This document shows positions 20,723-29,900 of a stretch of 64,000 nt of DNA, piece after piece. Within the stretch, counting starts at the first letter, position 1. Every line of letters begins with the position of its first letter. The notes under the pieces are model-generated. The model saw only the letters and a program-made list of their open reading frames with translations, had not been told where the DNA came from and did not search any database. A program made the translations under genes and the position numbers. The stretch is from a virus. The DNA is taken from positions 1 to 64,000 of IMG/VR virus record IMGVR_UViG_3300031951_000017; one strand, 5' to 3'.

Positions 20723-20749
20723 AAGTGTCTGTTGGTTTTTTGATAAATA

Positions 20750-21202
20750 TTAACGAGCCAAGCGAACACCCATATAATCTAAAGTTAAATTTTTAGTTGA
20801 GAAAACGTCGGTCAAATTACGTAACAATTCTTTTAAGAAGATACGTACGTCAACAGTGTATCTAACTTTTGGTGGGTATGGTTTAGCGTCGAACTGACGA
20901 TGACATACCAATTCTCCGTCAATTTTGATGAACATATTAAAGTTTTCCGGACCATCTGTATAAGACGTTTCCAACATTTGTGGGTCTTCCATAATTTGGT
21001 AGTCGTTCTCTAGAAGATAGTCGATAGACCGCATTTTTAAATGTCTTTGTAATAACTCTGAAAAGTCCAAAAGTTCATAATAAAGCTCCATAGAATTTTT
21101 AGCTTTAGGATTATACCCTCTTACGTTGTAAAATCTTTGTACAACGATGTTGTCGTTTAGAGTTAACAAAAACTCCATTTTTGTCATTTCATTTTGATTC
21201 AT
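20750..21202 (-). CDS. Conserved-looking small protein of replication module, unknown
   Basis: A 150-residue protein with no cofactor or nucleotide-binding motif. It starts MNQNEMTKMEFLLTLNDNIV and has two charged helices (ELYYELLDFSELLQRHLKMR; IFLKELLRNLTDVFSTKN) around a beta segment (MFIKIDGELVCHRQFDAKPY). It is packed between the flap exonuclease (3-base gap) and the helicase (27-base gap), so it probably acts in replication. A helicase-loader or fork-accessory role is possible, but nothing in the sequence proves it. Confidence 0.6.
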   Translation of the reverse strand: MNQNEMTKMEFLLTLNDNIVVQRFYNVRGYNPKAKNSMELYYELLDFSELLQRHLKMRSIDYLLENDYQIMEDPQMLETSYTDGPENFNMFIKIDGELVCHRQFDAKPYPPKVRYTVDVRIFLKELLRNLTDVFSTKNLTLDYMGVRLAR

Positions 21203-21205
21203 TTT

Positions 21206-22210
21206 TTATCTATTTTTTGGTTTGTTTTTTTCTTTTCTCGTTAGTTTCATAAAAGGTTGGATAAAATATGTCCATCCGTTATCTCCTTTTGGGAGATACT
21301 TGAATAGTCCATCTTCGACCATAAATTTGATTAAGTTTTTATAACTCCGACCCTCAATATCCAATCTTTCTTCATATAAACTTTTGACTTGTTCTTTGTC
21401 TTCATCATTTAATAGTGGTTCTGATAAATCCACAATTTGTCGATTAATTTCAAAGTATTCTTGTTCGTATATTCCTGACTTTGTTTTACCTGTTAGTAAA
21501 TTTTTTAAAGTTTGACTATCTTTTTGTTCTTTTAAGAGTTCCTCACCCTTTTTCAAAATATCGTCAAAAGAAACTGGTTTATCAAGTATCTCAGGAAAAA
21601 ATTTTACTAGAGTTTTTTCACCCAAAAGGTATATCCCTTCAATATTATCTGATTTATCACCAATTAATATCTTCAAAGTTAACACATTATAGTGTGGAAA
21701 CTCAAAATCATCAAATTTAATTTTATCACCATTTTTGTAGGTGACTTTAAGATTTGGGAGATATTGTGATACTTTCTCAGAAATCAATTGAGTTAGGTCT
21801 CTATCTGCCGAAAATATCAGTTTGTTTTCATTTTCAGAAATTTGACAATAATAAGCAATTAAATCGTCAGCTTCTCTACCAGGAATTTCAATTTGTCTTA
21901 CGTAAATTTCTTCAAGATATTGTTTAATACGATTACGTTGTTTTAAATAGGATTCATGAATCCCATCCTCCATTTCAAATTTACGATTTTGTTTATATTT
22001 GGGATAGATAGTTTCTCTAAGTCCCCTAGAGTCTTCTCCATCCCAAAATACAATTACTTTATCAAAATTTTGTTCATCTACAAACCTCCTGATAGTGTTT
22101 AAAAAGTGATATACTGCACCAATGTGTTCACCATTATTGAAGTAGTCTTTAACACCATGAAATCCGATTTTGAAGAGGTTGTTACCATCTATTAATAAAG
22201 TTTTTTTCAC
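21206..22210 (-). CDS. 5'-3' exonuclease / flap endonuclease (T4 RNase H-like)
   Basis: A 334-residue FEN-family nuclease that would remove RNA primers and 5' flaps. I place the start at a GTG (22208-22210), giving VKKTLLIDGNNLFKIGFHG. An upstream ATG at 22288 in this frame would overlap the methyltransferase gene by 67 bases and add residues unlike the family. Metal-binding acidic residues are in LLIDGNN, VIVFWDGEDS, EADDLIAYY, FSADRDL and LIGDKSDNIEGI, in the order expected for T4 RNase H and T5 exonuclease. The C-terminal end is basic (LTRKEKNKPKNR). The gap to the methyltransferase stop is 11 bases. Confidence 0.9.
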   Translation of the reverse strand: MKKTLLIDGNNLFKIGFHGVKDYFNNGEHIGAVYHFLNTIRRFVDEQNFDKVIVFWDGEDSRGLRETIYPKYKQNRKFEMEDGIHESYLKQRNRIKQYLEEIYVRQIEIPGREADDLIAYYCQISENENKLIFSADRDLTQLISEKVSQYLPNLKVTYKNGDKIKFDDFEFPHYNVLTLKILIGDKSDNIEGIYLLGEKTLVKFFPEILDKPVSFDDILKKGEELLKEQKDSQTLKNLLTGKTKSGIYEQEYFEINRQIVDLSEPLLNDEDKEQVKSLYEERLDIEGRSYKNLIKFMVEDGLFKYLPKGDNGWTYFIQPFMKLTRKEKNKPKNR

Positions 22211-22221
22211 TTTTAAGTTTT

Positions 22222-23205
22222 TTAGTTGTTTGTAACCATATACTCTTGAAAGAATTGTTTGAAGATTTCTTCCATAACCGGAACACATATTGAATTACCT
22301 GCAAGTGCTACGTGATTTTTAGTACTAATACTTGTTGATAATAATTTTTCAATATCCTCTTCCCTTACACCCATAAATCGGTAACCTTCACGTGCTGTAA
22401 TATTTCTTACTCTACCATCTCTAGTCATAATTTGTGGTGAACCACTGGTAGTTAAACAAGGTGAACAACCATCAATAGAGTAGATACGTCTAGCTTGGTC
22501 ATATTTTACATCATTTCGTCTAGCGATTAACCTACAAGTAGATTGTTTTTTTGGTTCATTAATCTCATATTCACAATCAATGAATAGGGATTCATCGACG
22601 TTTTCAGTCTCCACAAAATCCTTCATAGGTATATGAGTTTTTTTGTTTTCTAAAACTCTTCTCATTTTGATTTCAACTTCTTCATTAGTTTCACCAAAAA
22701 CTGACATCATAAAAACTCTTTCTCTGTTCTGTGGACACCCATAATCAGCACCATTTAACATCAACCAAGAACATCCATACCCTATTGAATTTAGATAAGT
22801 TATATGGTCTTCAAAATTTTTAATGTGGTTTTTAGAAATTAAATTTTTTACATTCTCCATCAAAAGGAACTTTGGTTGGTTTTTACTTAGAATTCTTTCA
22901 ACTTCATATAATAATCCACTTCTAGTACCTTTTTGAATTCCTTTTTGTATTCCTGAAATTGAGATATCTTGACAGGGAAATGAATAGGTTAAAAAATCAC
23001 ATTGTGGGAACGTGTTTTCATCAACCTTAGTAACATCGCCTAAATTACCAATAGTCGTAGTGTGTATTGAGTCATAAGCAATATTTGCAGTATTTAAAAT
23101 ATCACAATTTGCTATAGTCTCAAAATTAACCCCAATGTATTTAAGGGCCAATTCTTGAGTGCCATAACCTGAAAATAATGATATTACTTTTAATTTATTA
23201 TTCAT
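22222..23205 (-). CDS. DNA (cytosine-5)-methyltransferase, orphan
   Basis: A 327-residue C5-cytosine methyltransferase. Motif I is VISLFSGYGTQELAL near the N-terminus, motif IV with the catalytic Cys is SFPCQDIS (about 73-80), motif VI is LLMENVKNL, and motif VIII is GCPQNRERVFM. A short target-recognition region precedes motif IX/X (NITAREGYRFMGV; VALAGNSICVPVMEEIF). The methylated site cannot be read from the sequence. No restriction endonuclease gene adjoins it, so protection of phage DNA against host restriction, or a regulatory mark, is likelier than a restriction-modification pair. It sits between recombinase and exonuclease. Confidence 0.95.
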   Translation of the reverse strand: MNNKLKVISLFSGYGTQELALKYIGVNFETIANCDILNTANIAYDSIHTTTIGNLGDVTKVDENTFPQCDFLTYSFPCQDISISGIQKGIQKGTRSGLLYEVERILSKNQPKFLLMENVKNLISKNHIKNFEDHITYLNSIGYGCSWLMLNGADYGCPQNRERVFMMSVFGETNEEVEIKMRRVLENKKTHIPMKDFVETENVDESLFIDCEYEINEPKKQSTCRLIARRNDVKYDQARRIYSIDGCSPCLTTSGSPQIMTRDGRVRNITAREGYRFMGVREEDIEKLLSTSISTKNHVALAGNSICVPVMEEIFKQFFQEYMVTNN

Positions 23206-23232
23206 TTAATTTAAAAATCTTTATCTTTATTA

Positions 23233-24234
23233 TCAAAAATTTTCTGAGTCGTCGTTTTGGAAAATTTCTTCTGTCTCATCTAAGATAATTTCTCCAGTTC
23301 CTGAAAGAATTGCGTTCCAATATTGGGAATACTCTTTTTTGTATTTTTCAAGAGCGTCTTTATCGTCAGCAATATATCCTTGTGGTGTTGCAATAATCTT
23401 ACCGTCTTTATATCCTAGTCCATTGATGTGGTTCTTTAAAACTGATATTTTAGTTCGGATAGCGTAAGATACTGTTCTACCATTTTTAGTTGCCGTAATG
23501 TGATTAATACCAGCATTTTTCTGATTACCGAATAAGAATACAAGTGCTGATGCTAACCACATTGCCTCCCCACCTTTAGCTTTAATTGTTGGTTGTCCAA
23601 ATGGATTATCCGGTAATTCAACCCAAGGTTGATTAACAACAACCATAGTATTAGTATAAGGATAATCTTCTTTACGTGATTTAGTAATACGGGCTTGGAT
23701 ACCCATACCGATTTTGTCCGCTAATACGGATGCGTTATGTTGTTTTCCACCTTTACCATCAAAAGTCATTTTACAAGGGATTGAACCAACCGAATCCCAA
23801 AGGAAACAAAGTGAATATGGGATATTACCTTTTTCCTGTTCATCTAAAAGTTCGTTAATATAATCAGTAACTTGTTCAATATAGTCAAAATTATCGTTAA
23901 ATAAAAATTGACCATCCCACTCCCCATCTACCATTTGAGCTTGTAACCCCAATTCTATGGCGTGTTCCCACGACCATTTTTTTTCAGTAATAATGAAAAC
24001 GGGTAAATGCCCCTTCTTCTGTGCCGATACAGCAGCTTTAACAAGAGCTGTGGTTTTCGAAGAGTTCGAATGACCGAGGAACATATTGATGTTACCCAAA
24101 GCAGGACCAGGTAAACCACAAGCACTGTGGAACGCTTCATCCACTTCATAAAACTCCGTCTCTTTGTATTTAGTTTTTGTAGAATACTTGTTTTTGATTG
24201 CATCTAATGAGAATTCTTTTTTCTTTATTGCCAT
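23233..24234 (-). CDS. uvsX: UvsX-like RecA-family recombinase
   Basis: A 333-residue strand-exchange protein. The ATPase core has Walker A in the UvsX form GHSNSSKTT (about 54-62), with Ser where RecA has Gly before Lys. Walker B is SLCFLWDSVGS near residue 150, and MVVVNQPWVE and GGEAMWLAS are the following RecA-like strands. The length fits T4 UvsX (391) with a shorter C-terminus, which ends in an acidic stretch (EIILDETEEIFQNDDSENF) as in RecA and UvsX. In T4 it works with UvsY and gp32 in recombination-dependent replication. A UvsY gene was not identified here. Confidence 0.88.
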   Translation of the reverse strand: MAIKKKEFSLDAIKNKYSTKTKYKETEFYEVDEAFHSACGLPGPALGNINMFLGHSNSSKTTALVKAAVSAQKKGHLPVFIITEKKWSWEHAIELGLQAQMVDGEWDGQFLFNDNFDYIEQVTDYINELLDEQEKGNIPYSLCFLWDSVGSIPCKMTFDGKGGKQHNASVLADKIGMGIQARITKSRKEDYPYTNTMVVVNQPWVELPDNPFGQPTIKAKGGEAMWLASALVFLFGNQKNAGINHITATKNGRTVSYAIRTKISVLKNHINGLGYKDGKIIATPQGYIADDKDALEKYKKEYSQYWNAILSGTGEIILDETEEIFQNDDSENF

Positions 24235-24272
24235 AAATGTATATGCGTTTTAATTGTTAGTGTTAAAATAAT

Positions 24273-24311
24273 AAAGGAGGGACACTTGTATAGACAAAGT
24301 GCCCATCCTTT
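24273..24311 (-). terminator. Terminator after ParB-like gene
   Basis: Inverted arms of 15 bases (24273-24287 and 24297-24311) surround a 9-base loop. On the minus strand the pairing has one mismatch and one G-U pair, followed by TTTATTATTTTA. Imperfect, but well placed 8 bases after the upstream gene's stop. Confidence 0.65.
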
Positions 24312-24319
24312 TAAACTTT

Positions 24320-25051
24320 TTAAGGAAATCTTAAATTGACTCTATCCTTTCTTTTGTAATTATAAATTTTTTCAACCAACTCAATATATGTATCTGATTT
24401 TATACAATTTACAAGGGATGTTGGTTGTTGTTGTAACTTAACAATAAACTCATCAAATTTGAACTCCTTATTACCCATTAATGTCATCATCGCATTAATA
24501 AACATAGTTCTTTTATAACCAGCATAAAATGGTCTAATCATTAACAACTTTTCCATAAAATCACATGCTCTTTCATAACTTTCAATTTTAAATTTTCCAT
24601 TTTTAAAATCATTAGTATATGACCTTTGGTGTTTCCATTTCAAAATTTTCTGAGAGTCTGAGTGATTCAAACTATATTTTTGTTTAAATTCTTTGTATTT
24701 AACATAATGTGGATTCTCTTGTTTTATAAAACATCTCAAATAATCGTCGTTTGTCCAATTTGTATTATTTGTGTTAAGTCTTTTCATTTCTTCCTCACCA
24801 TATCCATTAATTACAACATAGAATAATGGTAAATTAAGTTCTCTTATTGCATAATACCTATGTTGTCCGTCACAAATTTCGTTTTTTTCATTCACAGTTA
24901 TCAATGTAAATAAATAATCTTGTTTCATAGACTCAATCAACGATTTCACGTGAGTTTCATTTACTGGTCGATTTAAAGGATGAAACTTAAAAGTAGAATA
25001 ATCTGTAGTACAATTTATTGATGGTATTGTAATTGTATTATTTAAAATCAT
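24320..25051 (-). CDS. ParB/sulfiredoxin-like domain protein
   Basis: A 243-residue protein. Residues about 25-90 carry a ParB-like N-terminal fold: FHPLNRPVNETHVKSLIESM, then LITVNEKNEICDGQHRYYAI. The GQHRYYA motif matches ParB box II (GxxRxxA), which in ParB binds CTP and in related phage proteins can carry nuclease or other activities. The rest is helical, with basic segments (YAGYKRTMFINAMM). It sits between the SSB and recombinase genes and is flanked by terminators on both sides, so it may have its own expression control. A DNA-binding or nucleotide-dependent regulatory role is plausible. Function is otherwise unknown. Confidence 0.75.
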   Translation of the reverse strand: MILNNTITIPSINCTTDYSTFKFHPLNRPVNETHVKSLIESMKQDYLFTLITVNEKNEICDGQHRYYAIRELNLPLFYVVINGYGEEEMKRLNTNNTNWTNDDYLRCFIKQENPHYVKYKEFKQKYSLNHSDSQKILKWKHQRSYTNDFKNGKFKIESYERACDFMEKLLMIRPFYAGYKRTMFINAMMTLMGNKEFKFDEFIVKLQQQPTSLVNCIKSDTYIELVEKIYNYKRKDRVNLRFP

Positions 25052-25080
25052 AATTTTAATTATTTAAAAGTTAAACTAAA

Positions 25081-25117
25081 GAACTTGGACACCTTGTCTA
25101 AGTAGATGTCCAAGTTC
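25081..25117 (-). terminator. Terminator after SSB gene
   Basis: A perfect 11-bp inverted repeat (GAACTTGGACA / TGTCCAAGTTC) with a 15-base loop begins 7 bases after the SSB stop. On the minus strand it is followed by TTTAGTTTAAC. It could limit read-through from the strongly promoted SSB gene into the ParB-like gene. Confidence 0.75.
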
Positions 25118-25123
25118 AATGAA

Positions 25124-25969
25124 TTAGAATGGTAAGTCACCATCAGGTTCAGCACCTTCTTGTGGGTCTGAATATGAACTAGAACCTCCACCCATACTCA
25201 TTTCTGCAGATTCACTATTACCATAAACATATCCACCTTTGTCCGAATCCCATCTTGGGGTTTCACCACGAGCAATCGCTTCAAGGTATTCAGTTGGTTT
25301 TTTAGAGTAAACATCTCTCCAAGTCAATTCATCATTAACCCAAGATTTACCTGTTACCTCGTCAGTGTGAATTGGGGTAGCATCATCATACATAACTGTT
25401 TGGATGATTGTATATTCCTTACCTTTTGGAGTTTTAGCTTTAGCTAATTCAATGATAAGGTCACGTCCTTTTTCAGGGTCAGTGATATCACCTTTTGCTT
25501 TCCAAATTGGGATGATTTTGTCAAGAACTCCTTCGTTCTTATAGTTGTGTTTGAAACGCCAGAACTTTGGTCCGTCCGCCTCGTTATCACGGTCAATTAC
25601 TTTAACGATGTAGAATTTACGTGCCTTATATTGTTTAGCAAGTTCCTTGTCGGAATCCTTACCTGTACTAATAAGTGCGTCGTGTACATCTGTTAGAGGT
25701 GACGCCTCGTTGTCGTTTTTACCTGGGTCATAGAATTTATTCCATTGACCACCTACCTGAATTTCATGGAACCATCCCTCAACAAAGGGTGAACTACCAT
25801 CTTTTGTAGGTAAAATTCTAATTCTCTTCTGAGCTGAAGATTGATTAGCTGGAAGGATTGCTGCGAAATACTTTTTCATTCGCTCTTCCTGCGTCATTTT
25901 GTTTGACGCACCGCCTGACTGTTTTGATTTTTCGTACTGTGCCAGAACTGAATCTAAGACTGATGACAT
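25124..25969 (-). CDS. Single-stranded DNA-binding protein, T4 gp32-like
   Basis: A 281-residue SSB. The N-terminal 30 residues are basic (VLAQYEKSKQSGGASNKMTQ), matching the gp32 cooperative domain. The core contains KRIRILPTKDGSSPFVEGWF and KFWRFKHNYKNEGVLDKIIP, aromatic and basic segments of an OB-type fold. A Gly/Ser-rich linker leads to an acidic tail ending DGDLPF, like the protein-interaction tip of SSBs. No Cys is present, so the zinc site of T4 gp32 is absent. A canonical flavobacterial promoter and a strong terminator frame the gene as a one-gene unit, consistent with high output. Confidence 0.85.
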   Translation of the reverse strand: MSSVLDSVLAQYEKSKQSGGASNKMTQEERMKKYFAAILPANQSSAQKRIRILPTKDGSSPFVEGWFHEIQVGGQWNKFYDPGKNDNEASPLTDVHDALISTGKDSDKELAKQYKARKFYIVKVIDRDNEADGPKFWRFKHNYKNEGVLDKIIPIWKAKGDITDPEKGRDLIIELAKAKTPKGKEYTIIQTVMYDDATPIHTDEVTGKSWVNDELTWRDVYSKKPTEYLEAIARGETPRWDSDKGGYVYGNSESAEMSMGGGSSSYSDPQEGAEPDGDLPF

Positions 25970-26002
25970 AAATTATAAGTTTTAAAAAGTTAATTATTAA
26001 AA

Positions 26003-26033
26003 CAAATATAATCTAAAATTCCAAAAAGTCAAA
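26003..26033 (-). promoter_or_regulatory. Flavobacterial-type promoter for SSB gene
   Basis: TTTG at 26033-26030 and TATATTTG at 26010-26003 on the minus strand are separated by exactly 19 bases. This is the published Bacteroidota consensus (TTTG / TAnnTTTG). It lies 34 bases upstream of the SSB ATG. Confidence 0.85.
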
Positions 26034-26711
26034 TTAGATTTTGTAAAAGTCCTCGTCACTAGTTGGTGGTGTGAACGTTTTTTTAATCTCCGTGGGTGAA
26101 AAATCTTCAACCTCATTAGATGTTAAAACGTACTCATTTTTACCTGACTTTTCCAAGTCCTCTTCCTTCTCATCAAAGAAATCAGTAAGTTTTTGATTAA
26201 ACGGATATGAATCCAAACTTCTTAATTCCAACTTTTCTTCAGGTGTTTTTGTACGATATTTTTCAATCTTTGTTTCCAACTGATTAATTTTATCAACAAT
26301 CTTGTCCATTTCTGACAATTTAGAAGTTAAATTCTCCAATTGACCGAATAATTGTCCAAAATAATCATCCTGTTTTGTCTGAGTTTCTTTTTGAGCATTT
26401 ACCAAATCAGTAATCTCTAATTCTTCAGTACCATCACCTTCTGGTTTAGACTCCATAGATTCTCCACTATCATCCACTTTTTCAACTTCAGTATCCGTAT
26501 TAACATCAACCACTTGTGGTTCTGCTGGTAGTGCTGTAGTAGCATCGGTAGTGGCCGCTGGTTCAGCCCCAATTGTAGGTTCAGCGGGAGGTGGAATTGT
26601 TGCTTCATCACCAGGAGCTGGAGGTAATGCTGCCGCATCTTGCTCATTTAAGTATTGATTAATACTTCTATATCTTTTAATTTCAGAGATAATTTTTTTA
26701 TCGATTGCCAT
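26034..26711 (-). CDS. Pro/Ala-rich, coiled-coil protein, possible minor virion protein
   Basis: A 225-residue protein starting MAIDKKIISEIKRYRSINQY. Residues about 28-70 are a Pro/Ala/Glu-rich low-complexity stretch (PPAPGDEATIPPPAEP). Residues about 105-160 form a coiled coil (QLENLTSKLSEMDKIVDKIN). The C-terminus is acidic. An ATG 12 bases upstream (26723) would overlap the previous stop by 8 bases; I prefer the one that leaves a 4-base gap. It follows the large hub gene cluster and a 74-residue gene, so an assembly or minor structural protein is likely. Family not recognised. Confidence 0.6.
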   Translation of the reverse strand: MAIDKKIISEIKRYRSINQYLNEQDAAALPPAPGDEATIPPPAEPTIGAEPAATTDATTALPAEPQVVDVNTDTEVEKVDDSGESMESKPEGDGTEELEITDLVNAQKETQTKQDDYFGQLFGQLENLTSKLSEMDKIVDKINQLETKIEKYRTKTPEEKLELRSLDSYPFNQKLTDFFDEKEEDLEKSGKNEYVLTSNEVEDFSPTEIKKTFTPPTSDEDFYKI

Positions 26712-26715
26712 TTTA

Positions 26716-26940
26716 TTAACCATTTAATAATCTTTTAATTCCATTCGGAGTTTCTACATTAACTTTTTTGTTAACATTCATAGTGTTGTCAACTCTTTCA
26801 ATGAGACCATCTTTCATTCTTACTGTGTAACAATCTCCACTATCTAAATCACACACTTCTTTAAACCCGTTTCCAGTGTCTTTTTCTGAATATCTTGTTC
26901 TTTTACCAAGATAATTATCTAAAATTAATTGCAAACTCAT
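26716..26940 (-). CDS. Small unknown protein
   Basis: A 74-residue protein starting MSLQLILDNYLGKRTRYSEK and ending NGIKRLLNG. It has a CDLDSGDCYTV segment with two Cys and a KDGLIERV turn, suggesting a compact beta fold. It lies between the giant hub gene and the Pro-rich gene in one transcript. A TATTTATA motif precedes it. I do not recognise it; a small tail or assembly component is possible. Confidence 0.55.
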   Translation of the reverse strand: MSLQLILDNYLGKRTRYSEKDTGNGFKEVCDLDSGDCYTVRMKDGLIERVDNTMNVNKKVNVETPNGIKRLLNG

Positions 26941-26953
26941 ACTCTTTTTTTTA

Positions 26954-26961
26954 TATAAATA
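26954..26961 (-). promoter_or_regulatory. TATTTATA motif before 74-residue gene
   Basis: TATTTATA starts 21 bases upstream of the ATG at 26940, in the 38-base gap after the hub gene. Same motif and offset as at 13462 and 49434; candidate late element. Confidence 0.35.
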
Positions 26962-26978
26962 TACAGATTATTATAAAA

Positions 26979-29900
26979 TTAAATTAAACCTATCGCTTTT
27001 GCCTCCAAATAGGCTTTTTTAACTATTTCTTTTACATTATTATAGTAATCAACATTTTTAGTTTTGAACTCTGAAAAACTCTGAGGAGTCATTCTATCCA
27101 ATTGACTCCAATAAACGTAGTATATCTCCAAAGATTTATCGATTGATGTTTCATCTATCTCATTCGCATTTGTTAAATTAAGTGTTAAAACTATATTTTT
27201 GTACTTAGAGTTCATCATTTGAAATGCTGTTGGTATTGAGGCAAAGACAGCATATGGGTAAGATTTACCATCAGAACCTTTTTGACAGAAATATGTTTTT
27301 TGTAATGATGTAATCAAAGGACCCCAATCACCTAATAAATCTGCATTTCCAATATTGTTATTGAAATATAAAAACTCAGAATTCTTGTATGATGTTAGGT
27401 AAGCGGTCAAGAACATCATCCATTTGGCAGCTCTGTTAGCCGAACCTGTACCTTCAATTGCAGTTTTAACCGATGTAATTGAAAGTGCCGCCCCTTGTAC
27501 CGCATTTGTTGGTTCAAATAATTGATATTTTTGATTAGTTGGTTTACAAGAATTTTGTGGTGCCGTTTCTCCAATTGGTTGGGAGGTTATTGGTGCGACA
27601 CTAGAGGACTGAGCATTTATTGTTGTTGTCGTAGTGACGGTATTAATTGAGCCACCATTTTCTGTTGATTCTTGTTTTCTCAATTCCAAAACTTCGTCTA
27701 AAATTTCTCTAACTGCTCCTTGTATATATGAATCAATCTTAGGGAAGACAAACATAGATTGTCTTGACCCAGTAAACCTAGTAGTAAAATTACCTGGGGT
27801 TATTGTGTGTTTGACACTCATAATCATATAAGTCCCATTAAACATCGGTACGTGTCTAAGATTAAAATACATAAGTGGTTGAATTACTGCATTACCGATA
27901 CATTCTACCGAACATTCGTAGTTCCTAGACTTATAGAAATTCCATAAAGAAGTATTTTGTGTCGTATACTTCTTACCTGACGCTTGGCTAACAACATTAT
28001 CTAAATGTTGTGCTGCTTCCAACGTTAATTTTGCAGCATTTTGTGATATATCAAATTTAGTGAAAATATTCTGATTTCTTATTCCAATATCAACATTAAA
28101 CCCAACAACTCTATTTGACCTAGCATAATCCACTTTTCCATTTAAAGTTTCTAATAGTGGATTATCCGAAGAACGACGTAATTCAAAACTATCTGAATTG
28201 TACTTATAGTCTTTATTATTACCCATATCCAAGTACTTACTTTGTCCATCCTGATAATAACATAAAAATTTAGTACGTGTCTTTCTCGTATCTACCGATA
28301 GAAAGGTTCCAAATAAATTATTACCAAACTCCAACGTCCCATCAACTTTAGGTGTTGTTTGGTCAGCAATTTCCTCAGCATTGTAAAAATTAATATAACC
28401 TGGAACTATCATGTGGTATAAATGATGTTCAGCTAAAATACTTGCTACAAATGTGTAAACACTACCGGACATATTAATACTATCAAATCTATTCTTTAAC
28501 TTGAATGGATTTATAATAATTTTGTCACCAATATTTCTATTAGCTCTGTCTAAAAATAAAAAGTCTTCAAATAATGTAGTCTCACTAAAATCACTTCCTG
28601 CTATCCAAGTGTCGTTAACTCCTTTAAAACCATCATATAGTTCTAATTTCATTTGTTCACCTTCATAACCTACTTTATTTGTATCCTCATTAACCTCGGA
28701 AACATTTGGAAGTTGGTTTCGTACTTTATTAAAGAAATAATCTAAACTAATATCCATATTTAATTTAGTGGTTCTTAAATAACTTCTAATATTATTCAAG
28801 AACTCAGGACCAATCCCTGACACACTAGGTGGGGTTTGTTGTTGTGATAAAGTTTGTGGAGTGTTAGTTTGATTGTATTGATTGGTATCAACAACATATT
28901 GTGGATTTTCAGGGTCATTACTTGTATTACCATAAACCGATATGATTGATTCATCAACTAATTGTTTAATTGTTATTTCAGAAGACACAAATTGTCCATC
29001 ATACTCTAATATACCTAAAGCATTTCTCATTTGTGCCTTTCTTCTCGAACCTGATTTTGTAATTGTAATTTCAGAACCATCTTTTAAAGTTGATTTTGCA
29101 ACTATGTTTGAAGGAGTATTTTGAGTAATATCAGTTATGGTCGGTGGTACTATTGGTGCGGTTTGTAGTGCTGGTGTCGGTGGGGCAACTTTATTATATT
29201 TTTGAGTTGCGTAAATTTTAATAAGTGGTGCCAACAATATTACATTATCTTCAGAAAATTCAATATTTAAATCGATAAAGAAATCAGTAATAAATGACCC
29301 ACTATTGGTATAATCCATATTAGGGATTGTTGAGAACCCGACGTATGTTTGTAAGGCTTTCCAAGCATTCGGGTTCTGTTCCTGTGATTGTTGTAAGGAT
29401 GGTGACCCTAAACTACTAGGTAATGAACCTGGTGTATACAGATTAAATGTGTATGGTTCTTCTATGTAAAATTCAGTTGTTTGAGCCAAACTATAGAACA
29501 ATTTTTTATCAAATTGTCCGGGGTTACCAATTTTTAATAATTTATCGTACAATAAGAATTTATTTAATTCAGGTAACAATTGGGCATCTTGTTTTAACAT
29601 TAAAGTTTTCAATAATGTTATTGGTTCAGGACTTGATGATGGTTGTAAACCAAATAAGTTTTTCATCAACAACTGAAAATTTTGTAAAGATGCATCAGGA
29701 GTATTCTGTAATTTATTAATTGTTTCTCTAACTATTACATTATTTTCATTCTTTAATATTGCAAACTCATATTGTGATTTAGAAAAATTTAAGAAATGAT
29801 TTTCCATTTCATCCAAATCTTGTTTACTAAAAACACCAAATAAATCTTCTATTGAGGAGTAATCCGTAAAATTAAATGCCATTTGGTTTTCTTGAGCCCT

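Noticed and set aside
21481-21720. Plus-strand frame opposite the flap exonuclease
   Set aside because: Shadow of a confidently identified nuclease; no motif or start context.
22286-22288. ATG as start of the flap exonuclease
   Set aside because: It would overlap the methyltransferase by 67 bases and add residues absent in the family; a GTG 11 bases after that gene's stop places the DGNN motif at residue 8.
22222-23205. A restriction-modification system around the methyltransferase
   Set aside because: Both neighbours are recombinase and flap exonuclease; no endonuclease gene is adjacent.
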